Positions 22,505 to 32,846 of a DNA stretch of 64,000 bases are shown here, one piece after another (the first letter of the stretch is position 1; each line of letters starts with the position of its first letter). This DNA comes from Turbatrix aceti (lineage: Eukaryota > Nematoda > Chromadorea > Rhabditida > Panagrolaimidae). Made by a program: the position numbers and the translations under genes. Location: the NCBI GenBank assembly GCA_963969345.1, contig OZ017769.1, positions 1-64,000 of the forward strand. The letters run 5' to 3'. Under the pieces are notes generated by a model. That model saw nothing but the letters and a program-made list of their open reading frames with translations. It was not told where the DNA came from and did not search any database.

Positions 22505-24595
22505 TCAATCAGCTTTTTCGTGATCGCTTTCCGAAAGCTCGTCCTCTTCGGTCGACGAATTGGCACCATCGCCTCCCTCATACTGGCCCTCGCCTTCAGA
22601 TTCCGATCCAGCTTGACTCGGTTGTTGTCCACCGACGCGGCAAGCTTGCCGTGGGTTATGTCGACGACGGGGTCCATCACCCGCACCTCCATTGACGGAG
22701 TATCCCGCGCTTGCCTGGGCAATGTCCGCTGGAGACGGCTCGCTGTCAGTAAAGTCTTCGTCGTCATCGTCTTCTGGGTAGATTTCGTCACGATCGACGG
22801 AGAAATCCGCAGAACAGATAGAGTACGTGATGATGGCGAGGAAGCCAGTTGGCACCCCGAACAAGCAGACGGTAAGGATTGGCTGTTGCTGAAACATTTC
22901 GTAAAGGTTTGTAGAGACATCGTAGACGATGCGACGCAGACGTTGAGACGCAGATCGACCTCCTAGGGGATCAAGGGTGTCGACGGTTTGGAGGAAGGTA
23001 ACGATCGATTGAGGAGTGGTATTTTCGGTAGGATCAGGGCTCAGATAGAATTCGTAGGTGGATTCGTTGAACACTAGCAAGTCTGAAAAACAAATTGATT
23101 GAAAATTGCAAATATTTTCAAAAGTACGGCATTCCAGTACCAGTGCTTTTTTTGTACACTGCCTATTCCCATCGCGTACATCCTATCAAGTTGAGTATTC
23201 GTCGACGGTTGATAGTATCAACCGCGAGTAGTGTTGTGCTAGCGACTATTGTTAAGAAGAAATTCCCGGCAGACACTGACTGCACGTTGGTAGCAGTGAG
23301 TGGTTTTTTTTAACGACCCAAACAAAAAACCACTTGCTGCTACCAAAGTATACCTGTGCAACAGGCTACTGTGTTTGCGTCCGCAAAACTACTGCTTACC
23401 AGGATTATTGACCTTGCCCATGACGATGCTGCTTGCAATCGATGTTCCATCCAGCCAAGCAAACTGGAACTTATCCCGAAGTGCTTTGTCCTGCTTTGCG
23501 AGTTGAGCAGCAGTTTTTGCAACTTTGAAAAACTTTCCCACATCCGAGGTAGTATTATGGCGATCTAGGAGATCAGAAACGACGAGAACCAGTTTCTTGC
23601 CGGATTTTCCTAGGTTTCGAATATTCGCTGGAGTGGCCTGGGGCATGAGTGGCCATCGCTCGGCTTCAATCCACACCGGGAGATCCGGATCTGAAAATAA
23701 CAGTAGAAAGAATCGTATAATAAAAATTGCATACAATCACTAGGGTCGTAAAGCGTATGTCCACCGTCCTTGAAAACAACAATCGCAGGTCGTCGATCAA
23801 CAACCAGACTTTTGGGAAAGACGGTCACAGATTTGGTGCGACCGAATCGTGATTCCGTGAAAAGTGAATCAGCGACTGCTTCGTACTGCGTGTATAACTG
23901 GGTCGTAGCCGCATCTGGATGTTGATCGTTGTCATCGGCATCAACAAAGACAAAAAAAGGATCCTTCTCAGCGGTTTTACGCATCTCGGCAAGCCGCGCG
24001 GCGGTTTCGATTGGAACAACTACGGGACCGGAAGACTTGATTGTGAAATCGATGAGCGCTTCCTTTTTACGCTCACCCTCGTATGGAATTCGGACACCAT
24101 TACGAAAGCTAAAAGAAAAAAATAATCCATAAAAACCAAAAATAAAAATATGCAATGTATTTAATAACGGCGTAAAAGTGCAAAAAATGTTTCGCGATAA
24201 TAAAATAACATCCCAAAATAAATAGAAAATTGCCCAACTCACAGTATGATCGTGGGATAAGCATTGATACGTAACATATTAGCAACGACGGTAAATCGTG
24301 TACAATCCACCTTGCCAACCCTGACGGGTGAATTCATATCAGCGAGTGCGTGGGCAACGTGCTCCCAGACAGGTGCCAAACGCTTGCAGTGAGCGCACCA
24401 TGGAGCGTAAAACTTAAAACAATAGTAATTTACCCCCGCATAAGGACCAAAACCAACCTTGACAAGCCAGTAGCCGTCATTCATTACTTCGGAAAATCGA
24501 TCGTTGAGGTCGATGACATTGGATGCAATCTTGGTTGCGGCACCGAGACTTATGACGGCCGTAAGCAGCAAACATATCACCCGCATTTTGGTCAA
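22505..24595 (-). CDS. TMX3: TMX3-like transmembrane protein disulfide isomerase
   Basis: Five exons: 24595-24458, 24412-24243, 24108-23735, 23690-23400, 23082-22505. They total 1551 nt and give 516 aa (human TMX3 is 454 aa). A signal peptide (MRVICLLLTAVISLGAA) is followed by a thioredoxin domain with the active site FYAPWCAHCKRLAP; the family normally has CGHC. Then come GKVDCTRF, NAYPTIIL, two thioredoxin-like inactive domains, and one C-terminal membrane segment (LTVCLFGVPTGFLAIITYSI). The tail after it is acidic and faces the cytosol. TMX3 oxidises or isomerises disulfides in the ER. Intron 1 (45 bp) is in frame, just before the active site. Intron 4 holds a 23-bp-stem hairpin. The gene converges with the CUB gene across the tRNA. 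Confidence 0.93.
23287..23346. repeat. Hairpin in TMX3 intron 4
   Basis: TTGGTAGCAGTGAGTGGTTT at 23287 is followed after a short loop by its complement, ending 23346, with only two mismatched positions in about 23 bp. It may be the remnant of a small inverted-repeat element or a small-RNA precursor; nothing further supports either. Confidence 0.6.
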
Positions 24596-25143
24596 TCAAT
24601 AAAGATAAATACCACACTTGTATTTGTCAATGACGAACAGTGCACCAACCAACAAAAACTGATTACGGCAAAATTACGACCGGTCAAGAGAGAGAAGGAA
24701 AACTCGGCAGCAAGCCGCTTGCTCGCCTTGCTTGCTAACTGGGGGACACATTGTGTGCATAGTTTCACCTGCTGTTTTTCTGGAAATTTTAGCCAAATTC
24801 TGAAGAAATTTTTGTTCAAAACAACCAAATGCTGTTTAAATAGGGCTAATAATCATTTACTAATGGTTAGTAAAAAATATTGATGAATGCAAAACAAAAA
24901 TGTCCGAAAGTCATACTTTTGGTCGAAAAAATAAATTAACTACAAATATCATAGTTTTGACATAAAAAAAAGTCATTTTTCGTCATTTTTGGGTAATTTT
25001 TTGTGCTCGGCTCGGAGGATTTCGAGCCGAGCATTTGAGCCGCTCGGCTCGCTCGAAATGCTCGGCTCGGTCGACAACTCTAAAGCCGACCGGCCGCGCG
25101 GCTTTTGCGGCCAGCCGGCCAGATTTTATGCCTTGGTCTGAAC

Positions 25144-25675
25144 CAGACATGAAAACGGGCCTAATTTTTAGGCCCATCCCGGCCCGGCCCGGCCCGTCGA
25201 AAGCCCTATAGGATACTCCGCGTTTAACTATTCAAGGGTGAGCACAAAGTAGTATCGCTTATTCCCGATGCTCAAACAATCCAGTCACAGGCACTGTTCC
25301 AACCAGACATAAAAACGGATCTAATTTTTAGGCCCGGGCCCGGCCCGGCCCGTCGAAAGCCTGGGCTTGGGCCGGGCCGGCCCGAAATTATCCATTCTGT
25401 ATTTTTTCCAAATTTTTATCCAAAAAAATAGCAGCAAATCGTTATATAAATAACATAAATTACTGCTTTTTACTCAAAATACTATGTTTTCTATCGTAGA
25501 GACTAAATTTTGTTAAAAATAACCAAAATACAGTTAATTTTTCGTATTTTTTGCATTATTGATTAAATACCGGGCCAAAACGGGCTTTTCCGGGCCTACT
25601 GAAAAGTCACAGGCCCGCCCAAGCCCGGCCCGGGCCTGGGCCGGGCCGGGCTTTGGCGGGCCATTTTCATGTCTG
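25144..25675. mobile_element. hAT-like element, target duplication GTCTGAAC
   Basis: The ends are CAGACATGAAAACGGGCC and GGCCATTTTCATGTCTG. GTCTGAAC flanks both sides exactly (25136-25143 and 25676-25683). The left end sequence occurs a second time inside, at 25304, after about 95 bp of other sequence, so the element has an internal duplication or a nested truncated copy. GGCCCGGCC arrays lie near both ends. Confidence 0.85.
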
Positions 25676-25807
25676 GTCTGAACTCCACCGTAATTACGTT
25701 ACTTTTTCAGCATTGATTTTGTGAAACACAAAGTTATTATGATAGTAAAAACAATTCACATTGGATGATAAATCTGTTTCTAGTGTTTATCATCCAAATT
25801 ACCTACG

Positions 25808-26533
25808 AATTTTTGTCGGCCTGGCCCGCTTGAGGCCAGGCCTTTTTTCCAAAGGGTAAAATTGAAGCAAAATGTACTAAAATTTTTCCGATTTATTGAA
25901 TAATAGGAGTTAAAGAGTTAAAAATACGCGCGAGCGGAGCGAGCGCGAAAAATTGGAGTGCTCAATGAGCATGAGCAGAGCGAGCGGGAAAAATTGAATT
26001 GCTCAAAGAGCGCGAGCAGAGCGAGCAAGAGAAATTTTTAAAATGAGCACTGCTCACTATAAATTTAGTGCTACAAATACTAAAATATTGATAGTTTCGA
26101 TCAAAAACACGACGTTGGGGGTATCTCCAAGCAATATGCGGTCTTTATTTTAGTGAGGGATTGAATTTGTGTCTCAAAATTCAATTTTCTTGTGTGAGCC
26201 ATGTTTCGCTCATTGCTCGCTCCTGCTCGACTCACGAGCGTGAGCAGAGCGAGAGCAGAGGATCTGAGAATAAAAGAGCGCGAGCGGAGCGAGCGCGAAA
26301 ATTTTAGGAACTCAAAGAGCATCATGAGCAGAGCGAGCACGAAAAATTTATTTGCTCAAAGAGCGCGAGCAGAGCGAGCGCTGAAAATTGTCGAATTGAA
26401 CAACTCTGAGGATTACTCAAAATGAGCAAGTTTTTGGTTAATTTTTGACTGTTTTGAATAAATTGTTCTCAAATTTTCTTTTTTTTTCTAAAAAACGGGC
26501 CGACTCACCATCAAGCTTGGCCCGGCCCGATTC
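25808..26533. mobile_element. Composite: copy of the 7498-7782 family interrupted by a GAGCGAGC-rich element
   Basis: The outer parts (about 25808-25920 and 26409-26533) match the complement of 7498-7782, including CAAAGGGTAAAATTGAAGC and GACTCACCATCAAG. Between them is a segment filled with GAGCGAGC and GCTCGCTC motifs that ends GAACAACTCTG. A nearly identical composite lies at 61784-62371. Both outer ends are eroded. Confidence 0.7.
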
Positions 26534-26552
26534 GCCAAGATGTTTTCATTTT

Positions 26553-26558
26553 TTTATT
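26553..26558 (-). terminator. Polyadenylation signal AATAAA for the AFG2A-like gene
   Basis: AATAAA on the minus strand lies 43 nt downstream of the stop codon of the AFG2A-like gene. Confidence 0.6.
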
Positions 26559-26600
26559 ATCCAACAATAAAAACTCAACAAATCCTTCCAGGTAAATCTT

Positions 26601-29031
26601 TCATTTCCCAATGCCCCTGGAAAAGTCGGCATAAATTTCGAGCATTCGGGTATCTGTTCTGGGAACCACGATAGCTCTTGCTGCGTCAAAGTGTTCGGGC
26701 TTGACGCTGGCAGTGTCGATGTCCTCCCGCATGGCGATGAATGCAGCCTGCTTGCAGAGAGCAACGAGCTCTGCTCCCGAGTACCCGGTGGTGGCCTGGG
26801 TGAGGGCGTTTCTGTCGAGGTCAGCGCCGATGGATCCCATTCGACTGAGCTGGAGGTCGATGATTGCCCTGCGGGTATCGTCATCGGGCAGAGGAACGTA
26901 GATGACACGATCGAGACGGCCTGGCCTGAGAATAGCGCCGTCAAGAGTCTCGGGACGATTTGTAGCAGCAAGTACAATAACTCCGGTTGTCTGTTCGAGA
27001 CCATCGAGTTCGGTGAGGAGTTGGGCTAGGACGCGATCCGAGACGCCGCTAGACGAGTCGCCACCCCGTCGACCGGCAACAGCGTCGATCTCGTCGAAGA
27101 ACAGCACAACAGGTGCCACCTGTCGGGCGCGACGGAACAACTCACGAACAGCCCGCTCTGATTCGCCGACCCATTTAGAGAAGATTTCGGGTCCTTTAAT
27201 GCTCAAAAAATTGAGACGAGATTGCGAGGCGATGGCCCGTGCTATGAGGGTCTTGGAGCAACCGGGAGGACCGTAAAGCAGAATTCCAGTTGGAGGGTCG
27301 ACGCCGAGACGCGCAAACGCCTGGGGGTATTGAAAAGGCCACATGACGGCTTGCTCTATTTCGCGTTTGATGTCCTTCTCCCCGCCGATATCTTCCCACC
27401 TGACGTCAGGGACTTCGAGGATAAATTGACGGATACCAGTGGGACGAATGCGACGGAGCGCAACTCGCCAGCGATCTTTTGCATCGAGATGCTTCGCGAC
27501 GGAAACGAGGGAGAGTAGATCAGCTCCGGTGAAACCGTGCGTGTCTCTGGAATGAAACTCAAAAATAAAAAACAATTGGAAAAGTGGATAAAAATTTACA
27601 ATTCAACAACTAAAAAATAATGAAACAGTGATTTTTGTTCACTCACTTACCTTGCCAAAGCCTTGAATGTTTCTTCGTCAATCACCTCCTTATCTCCAAC
27701 AATTTTTAAAATCTCCAATCGTTCACCAGGGTTTGGCACGGTTAGTTCAATTTCTAACGGAAATCGGCGTCGAAGTGGCAGATCCAGCGCGTCGATCGAG
27801 TTCACGACCATGACAATGGCAGCAAACATACGATAATCCAAAAGGCGGCAGATAATCTGTGTCTTGGCTTCTGGCGCCTTGGATTCACCCTTGAGGGCTT
27901 CAAAGTTGTCGATCAGCAAGACAGCGTATTGACCAATGGGCAGAGATGATTCGGATAGAGTAGACTCGGTCGGGGTGAAAGCAAAGGTCCCCAATGCATC
28001 GGAGATGGCAGAGAGAAGCAGTGATTTACCGGAACCCGTCAGACCGGATATAACGATTGAGCACGGTAATGAAGTAGAACTAAAAAGCAAACGAAATTTT
28101 AGGTAAGTTATAAAATAGCAGAGCTAGTAAGAGTATCGTCATCCGATAAAAAGTGACAATAAATTTTTCCAATCTCAAAACAATTGTAAAATTCTTACCT
28201 TCTCACGGGATCGATAAGAAATTTCTGAATATCGTTTTTAGCCATTGCGTATCCACCGATACGAGCAAACGGGTCAGGTTTCGCAACGTCAGAATCCCTG
28301 ATAGCTGATTTCTGACCCGATGACTGCAATTTCACTTTCGGCATTGCGCTCAGCCTGAAAATCTTTGATCCCTGCTTTGTCGAAACATTCAGATCTTTGA
28401 GTCGTCGTGCCAGATCTTCAAAATCATCGAGGATTTCAAACTCGAGTATTTGACCGTAATATCGAATGGAGATGGTGCTGCCAGGAATGACCGGAGCATT
28501 GGATAGGTACATGGCAATGTAGGATTCCAGGGAGCCGTCTTTTGAGTAGGCAAACGACGAATTCGGTCTCAGAGAGATTTTGTTCAGTCGAGAAATTTGA
28601 GCAACTTCAACGACAATCCTTCTCTCAGCCACAAGTCCGGGGACGGAGACCCGAAGTTGTGGAAGCTGATCACAAGGCCAGAGAGTCACAGCACGAAGCC
28701 TGATTTCTTCGCCATCCAAGCTCCGGACAGTGACGCACGAGCGAGGTAATAGGCCAAGCGCCGACAGAGTATCCGGATGGATAAGACAGTTGTTGAACTT
28801 TTCCCATCCAAAAAAATCGGGTGGTAGAAATTCGTTTCGATGAGATACGGTTGAAGCTGTCTTGCCGAGCAACCATCGTCCGGGCGAGAGTATGACGTGG
28901 CTTGAACGGGTAAATTCGACTGCAGATGTTTCGGCGTCACATTCAGTTTTGTGCTTTTCATTGTCCTTGATCAAAATTGTGCATCCACAATTTGAGCACT
29001 CGGTTAGGATCTTTTTGCGTTTTGTACTCAT
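26601..29031 (-). CDS. AFG2A: AFG2A/SPATA5-like double-ring AAA ATPase
   Basis: Three exons: 29031-28199, 28079-27651, 27546-26601. They total 2208 nt and give 735 aa (human AFG2A is 893). An N-terminal CxxC...HxxxxC pattern (CSNCGCT, KHKTEC) could bind zinc, then comes an N-domain of about 250 residues. The first ATPase domain keeps a Walker A (GLTGSGKSLL) but its Walker B reads LLIDNFEAL, with N where the catalytic E is expected, and its linker region is shortened. The second is canonical: GPPGCSKT, FFDEIDAVAGRR, LLTELDGLE, AATNRPE, LRPGRLDRVIYVPLPD. The D2 fits AFG2A better than AFG2B, VCP or NVL. In the family AFG2A acts with AFG2B and partners in cytoplasmic 60S ribosome maturation by releasing a shuttling factor. 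An acceptor TTTTAG ends 2 nt before the ATG. The gene is divergent from UBXN6. Confidence 0.9.
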
Positions 29032-29033
29032 TT

Positions 29034-29044
29034 CTAAAAGTAAA
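29034..29044 (-). promoter_or_regulatory. Probable trans-splice acceptor of the AFG2A-like gene
   Basis: On the minus strand TTTTACTTTTAG ends two bases before the start codon. So short a gap leaves almost no 5' UTR unless a leader is added by trans-splicing or the UTR has an intron. Confidence 0.5.
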
Positions 29045-29099
29045 ATATGAAAACGGTATTTTAAAATACATTTTCGGTCAAATGGTTAAAAAAATTTAT

Positions 29100-29165
29100 A
29101 AACAAACAACTCGTTCTGATTCGCAGACCCATTTGAAGAACATTTCGGGTCCATACTTGTTGAGT
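29100..29165 (-). pseudogene. Fragment of an AAA ATPase D2 domain
   Basis: The minus strand reads NKYGPEMFFKWVCESERVV and then a stop. The AFG2A-like D2 domain has GPEIFSKWVGESERAV at the matching place. The nucleotide match to 27155-27215 is also clear by eye. It is a short relic of a duplication or conversion event in the AFG2A-UBXN6 intergenic region. Confidence 0.65.
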
Positions 29166-29860
29166 TTTACACAAGACGGATAAAAACAAAGCAAGATGAC
29201 AGGTATCAACATTGCGTTACAGTACTAGTTAGGCAATTCCTTTCGATCATTTTTTTTCAACACAAAAAAAGGCTTCTCAAAAAAATAGTTTTCAAACTTC
29301 TTTAAAAAATATTTTGCATTATATGAATTACTGCTAACTTTCGTGTCAGCAGTAACTTTCCGGTGGAATGTAGGGTTATTGTGAGCGTTTTGTGATAATT
29401 CAAAAGACGGCAACGGAACAATATCAATAATGGATAGCAGATCACTAATTCATTAGATTCAGTCATGTTTTCGGGAACTGTTTGGACAGATAAAACGATC
29501 TAACTTCCTTAGATGATCTCTTATGCAGAGTTATAAAATCCGAAAAAAAATTATAGCAAAAAGTCGCGAGAACAGCATTCATTGTATAGGGGTTACACGG
29601 CCGATGGGAGCACATCATGTACGTAGGATTCAAAAACAAGGTACAAAGAAAACATTAATACGACTGCACAAACAAAAAAAGCGGATATTTGAGCGAACAT
29701 AAAATCCTACCTTTGGGTACCACTAGGTTGCATGAGCGGGGAACACAATGTTTGCGACGCTCTTTTTGACGCTCTTTCTCCTCCATTCATTTGAGCTCAG
29801 TTTGTCATCACTTTTTTTATTCTTCTTGTTTCCGTTGCCTTTTGTCTAGCTGCTAAGTCA

Positions 29861-31760
29861 ATGAATTTTATCAAAAACCTCAAGAAGGGCAAAGTCTTCA
29901 GACGGACAGGTCCTGGACAGCGTCTCGACGACTCCACCGCGTCGTCTCCGGTGAGTCACATCCAGGGTGTCTGGGGAATCTTCCGGTCCGTTAGATTTTT
30001 TCCGGAGATTCTCCGTGTAAATTTTTTTTGGGAAATTACCAAGTGATCTTAAAGACAAAAATTCTGAAAAAAGCCATATTTCTGAAAATCGCGGCAAACA
30101 CGAATATGTTTGTAACATAACAGAACTGTGTTTTGATTCCTACGGTTTTCTTTAAAAGAAGTATTTTTTTCGAATGGGAAAATATTATTAGATGGTTTTT
30201 GGCCGACAGGGTCTTTCGGAACATTTTGGTAAATTCTCGGAGAATCTCCGCCTGGTAACGTATATGTGAACCTCTTTTTTTTTAACTATTTTTTTCAGCC
30301 ATCTAGAAGCACAGCTGGAGATGCGAAAAATGCGGCGGCTATTGCCGCTGAGCGCCGGCTACAGGCCGAAAGGAAAAAGGAGCAAGAGCTGGAGGCAAAG
30401 CGACGGGAACGGCAGTTCCGCATCGAAGAAGAACGCCAAATTCAACGCGAACTCAACGAAATGAGTTTGCAGGAACGTGAAGCATATCTCGACAAACAAG
30501 CCGAGGCTGAGAGGGCGGCTGCGGCGCGGGGAGCTAAGATCGCTGGATCCGCTTCTGAGGTCAAAAAGATTAATCCGGTCCTGTATACGTCGCAAGCTCT
30601 GGCTGATGGACAAATTGCTGCTCCAGCCAACGCAGTGAGTTTCTTGTCACGTTTTATTTGTACATCACATTTTTTAAACACTGAATAGTACTGCCAACTT
30701 TTCAGCTTTTCAAACAAATCGAAGAAAGCCTTTTAACCTCCGATGATGTTTCCATCGAAGAACGTCGCGAACTTGCCGCTCGTCTCTTCAACATGGCAAA
30801 CAGTTCTATTATCCGGGAAAACGCCTTCAACCGTATCCGTGCAATAATTCAGAAAATAGTCGAAAATCCTACTGAATCCAAGTACCGCGAAGTCAAACGT
30901 CAGCACACCCTGTACAAGGACAGCGTACTTGCCGCCGTCGGCGCGGAAACCTTTCTTCTGCTTTCTGGTTTTCAGATCGTTGACACTGAAGCCAAGGGCC
31001 CGGTTGTGAGGTTGTCGGAATTGTTTTCGATAGATTCTCTGCCAGAAGTGTTATCTGTGCTGGAATCGGCTACCGAACCGTTGCCCATGGACGTGTATCG
31101 TCATCCGAAGGCTTATTTTCTCAAAGAAGGAACCAATATCAAGCCAATCGATGTACCTGATTGGTGCAAGAAAATCACAGCTGCCGAACTGATGGTCTTA
31201 CAGAGGGAACGGGAAGCAGAAGTTGAATGGGTGAGTACAGTTTTATTTAGATGTGCTGCCATTTGATAGCCTAGTGATCATTTTTTTACTTTTTTGACCA
31301 AATCACTTTTTTTTCCTTTTTTAGTGGATGACCGTATGCTCTAAGCGCCGCCGCAAGACTGGCACTTCTCCCTTCAAGGTCACCGTTATTAGGGTACGTT
31401 TTCCGAACTCTGCAGTCATCGAGGCTCTTTTCGGCGTCCACGAAAGCATCTCCGACATCGTTGCTTTCATTGCCGAAGCTCTGGGTGTTCCGGAGAACTC
31501 CTTCACTCTCAAAGAAGCCGTAGGCTCTCGCTTTGACTCAAACCACGACGAAACAATCGGCGAGATTGGGCTCGTGCCTTCCGCTGTGCTTCATTTCACT
31601 TACAATGACAAAAATGCTGTATGTTTTTTTTTTTTTTTGGTACCAATATTGTTCTTTTCAGAACCTTCCCTTACCAAGCGCCGGTGACGTTAATGCGTTT
31701 GCTGAACTCCGTGAACTCGTAACTGTGCTGGGCGTCAATATCGCTGACTACAAAATTTAA
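29861..31760 (+). CDS. UBXN6: UBXN6 (UBXD1) p97 cofactor
   Basis: Five exons, all in phase 0: 29861-29950, 30299-30634, 30706-31230, 31325-31618, 31662-31760. They total 1344 nt and give 447 aa (human 441). The N-terminus is basic (FIKNLKKGKVFRRTGPGQRL). A charged helix follows (RERQFRIEEERQIQRELNEM). The PUB domain spans about residues 140-270, with NAFNRIRAIIQKIVENP and YREVKRQHTLYKDSVLAAVG. The UBX domain is near 335-420, with TVIRVRFPNSAVIEALFG and IGEIGLVPSAVLHFTY; as in other UBXD1 proteins it lacks a clear FPR loop. UBXN6 binds p97/VCP in endolysosomal sorting and ERAD. TTTTGTCTAG ends 11 nt before the ATG. AATAAA lies at 31852. Confidence 0.93.
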
Positions 31761-31851
31761 TGGATCCTAAACGGTTTCTCTTTTCTGTATGCTATGACTT
31801 ATTTATTTATCCCTCAAAAGGATTAATGACCTACTGATTAATGTTTTTTAT

Positions 31852-31857
31852 AATAAA
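31852..31857 (+). terminator. Polyadenylation signal of UBXN6
   Basis: AATAAA lies 92 nt after the UBXN6 stop and about 95 nt before the acceptor of the next gene, a spacing typical of nematode operons. Confidence 0.6.
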
Positions 31858-31950
31858 AAGCTAACTGGAAGCGACTTCTTGAGAAACGGTTTTTCTTACC
31901 GGGATTCGATTATTATTTTGATTTCACTCGGATTATCGTCGCGTTTTAAA

Positions 31951-31958
31951 TCTTTTAG
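31951..31958 (+). promoter_or_regulatory. Probable trans-splice acceptor of the NOPCHAP1-like gene
   Basis: TCTTTTAG ends 19 nt before the ATG at 31978. Together with the AATAAA at 31852 it gives an intercistronic region of about 100 bp. Confidence 0.5.
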
Positions 31959-31977
31959 CTACAGAGTTGTGCAAAAA

Positions 31978-32846
31978 ATGTCAAAGCTGCCTCCAAGCAG
32001 AAACGAACTGCTGTTCACAAAAGTAGGAGACGATGATGCCACTACAGGATCCCTCATCGATCGGCTCAAAAAATTTTTACCACAAATTGAAAAGGCAAAT
32101 GCCGATCTCGAATCCATGAACGCCGACCAGAAACAAGGAATGATCATGGAGCTCGTTGAACTGGTATCGGAGGATGAAGACAGCGGCGACGATACTGAAA
32201 AATCTCATGAAGAAGACGGCGACGGCAGCGATGGTGATAAAAATAAAAGTATTGTCGAAACAAAAGTTAATGATGATGGCAAGAAAGAACGTGTTCAGAA
32301 ACAAGTGAGTTTGACGAAAAAACAAAACAGTGATTTTTACGGTATAAGCATTTCATTTTCTCTTCGCCTTCAATTTTAATTGCTCAAAAGCACTAAAACA
32401 TCAAAATTATTATTTTTTTCTTGCTGCGTAAGATCAAAAATTGTAACGTTTACTTACTGTGTTTTTGTGCAACTGTATTATTTTTTTGACTACATATTTC
32501 GTAGAATAACAAAAGACAACCTTTTAAAATGCTACTCAACGTTGATTTATATTTACTAGGGTTTCTGCATTGATAAAACTAATTTATAATCAATGTTTAT
32601 GATCGCTTTTTGGAAATTTACTACAGCATGTGGTAATTAAAAGTTAATGATAACGATTTACGAATTTTTGATGTCGTTGTTTTGCAGACGAAAGACAACC
32701 ACATCGTCGTGACGTTTTCTCGATTTGAAGACCCCGACGACGAGCCTGAACAGACTCCAATTTGTCCGGTTCAAGTTTTGCTTTCGGAATCCGGCGATGA
32801 AGATACAGTAGAACCCCATGATTTTTCATCATCGCCAAAATCATAA
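31978..32846 (+). CDS. Small acidic protein, NOPCHAP1-like
   Basis: Two exons, 31978-32304 and 32688-32846, giving 161 aa. The N-terminal third has LIDRLKKFLPQIEKANADLE, which resembles the ERVQNFLPQMAQAN segment of human NOPCHAP1 (C12orf45). A strongly acidic middle (DEDSGDDTEK onward) and a second conserved-looking block (DNHIVVTFSRFEDPDD) follow. NOPCHAP1 is a cofactor linking NOP58 to the R2TP chaperone and RUVBL AAA ATPases in box C/D snoRNP assembly. The resemblance is short and by eye only, so the name is tentative; the gene itself is well supported by the in-frame splice and AATAAA at 32902. It follows UBXN6 by 217 bp on the same strand. Confidence 0.6.

Noticed and set aside
26701..27276. 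Plus-strand frames of 66-124 codons
   Set aside because: They are shadows of the GC-richer AFG2A-like exon on the minus strand.
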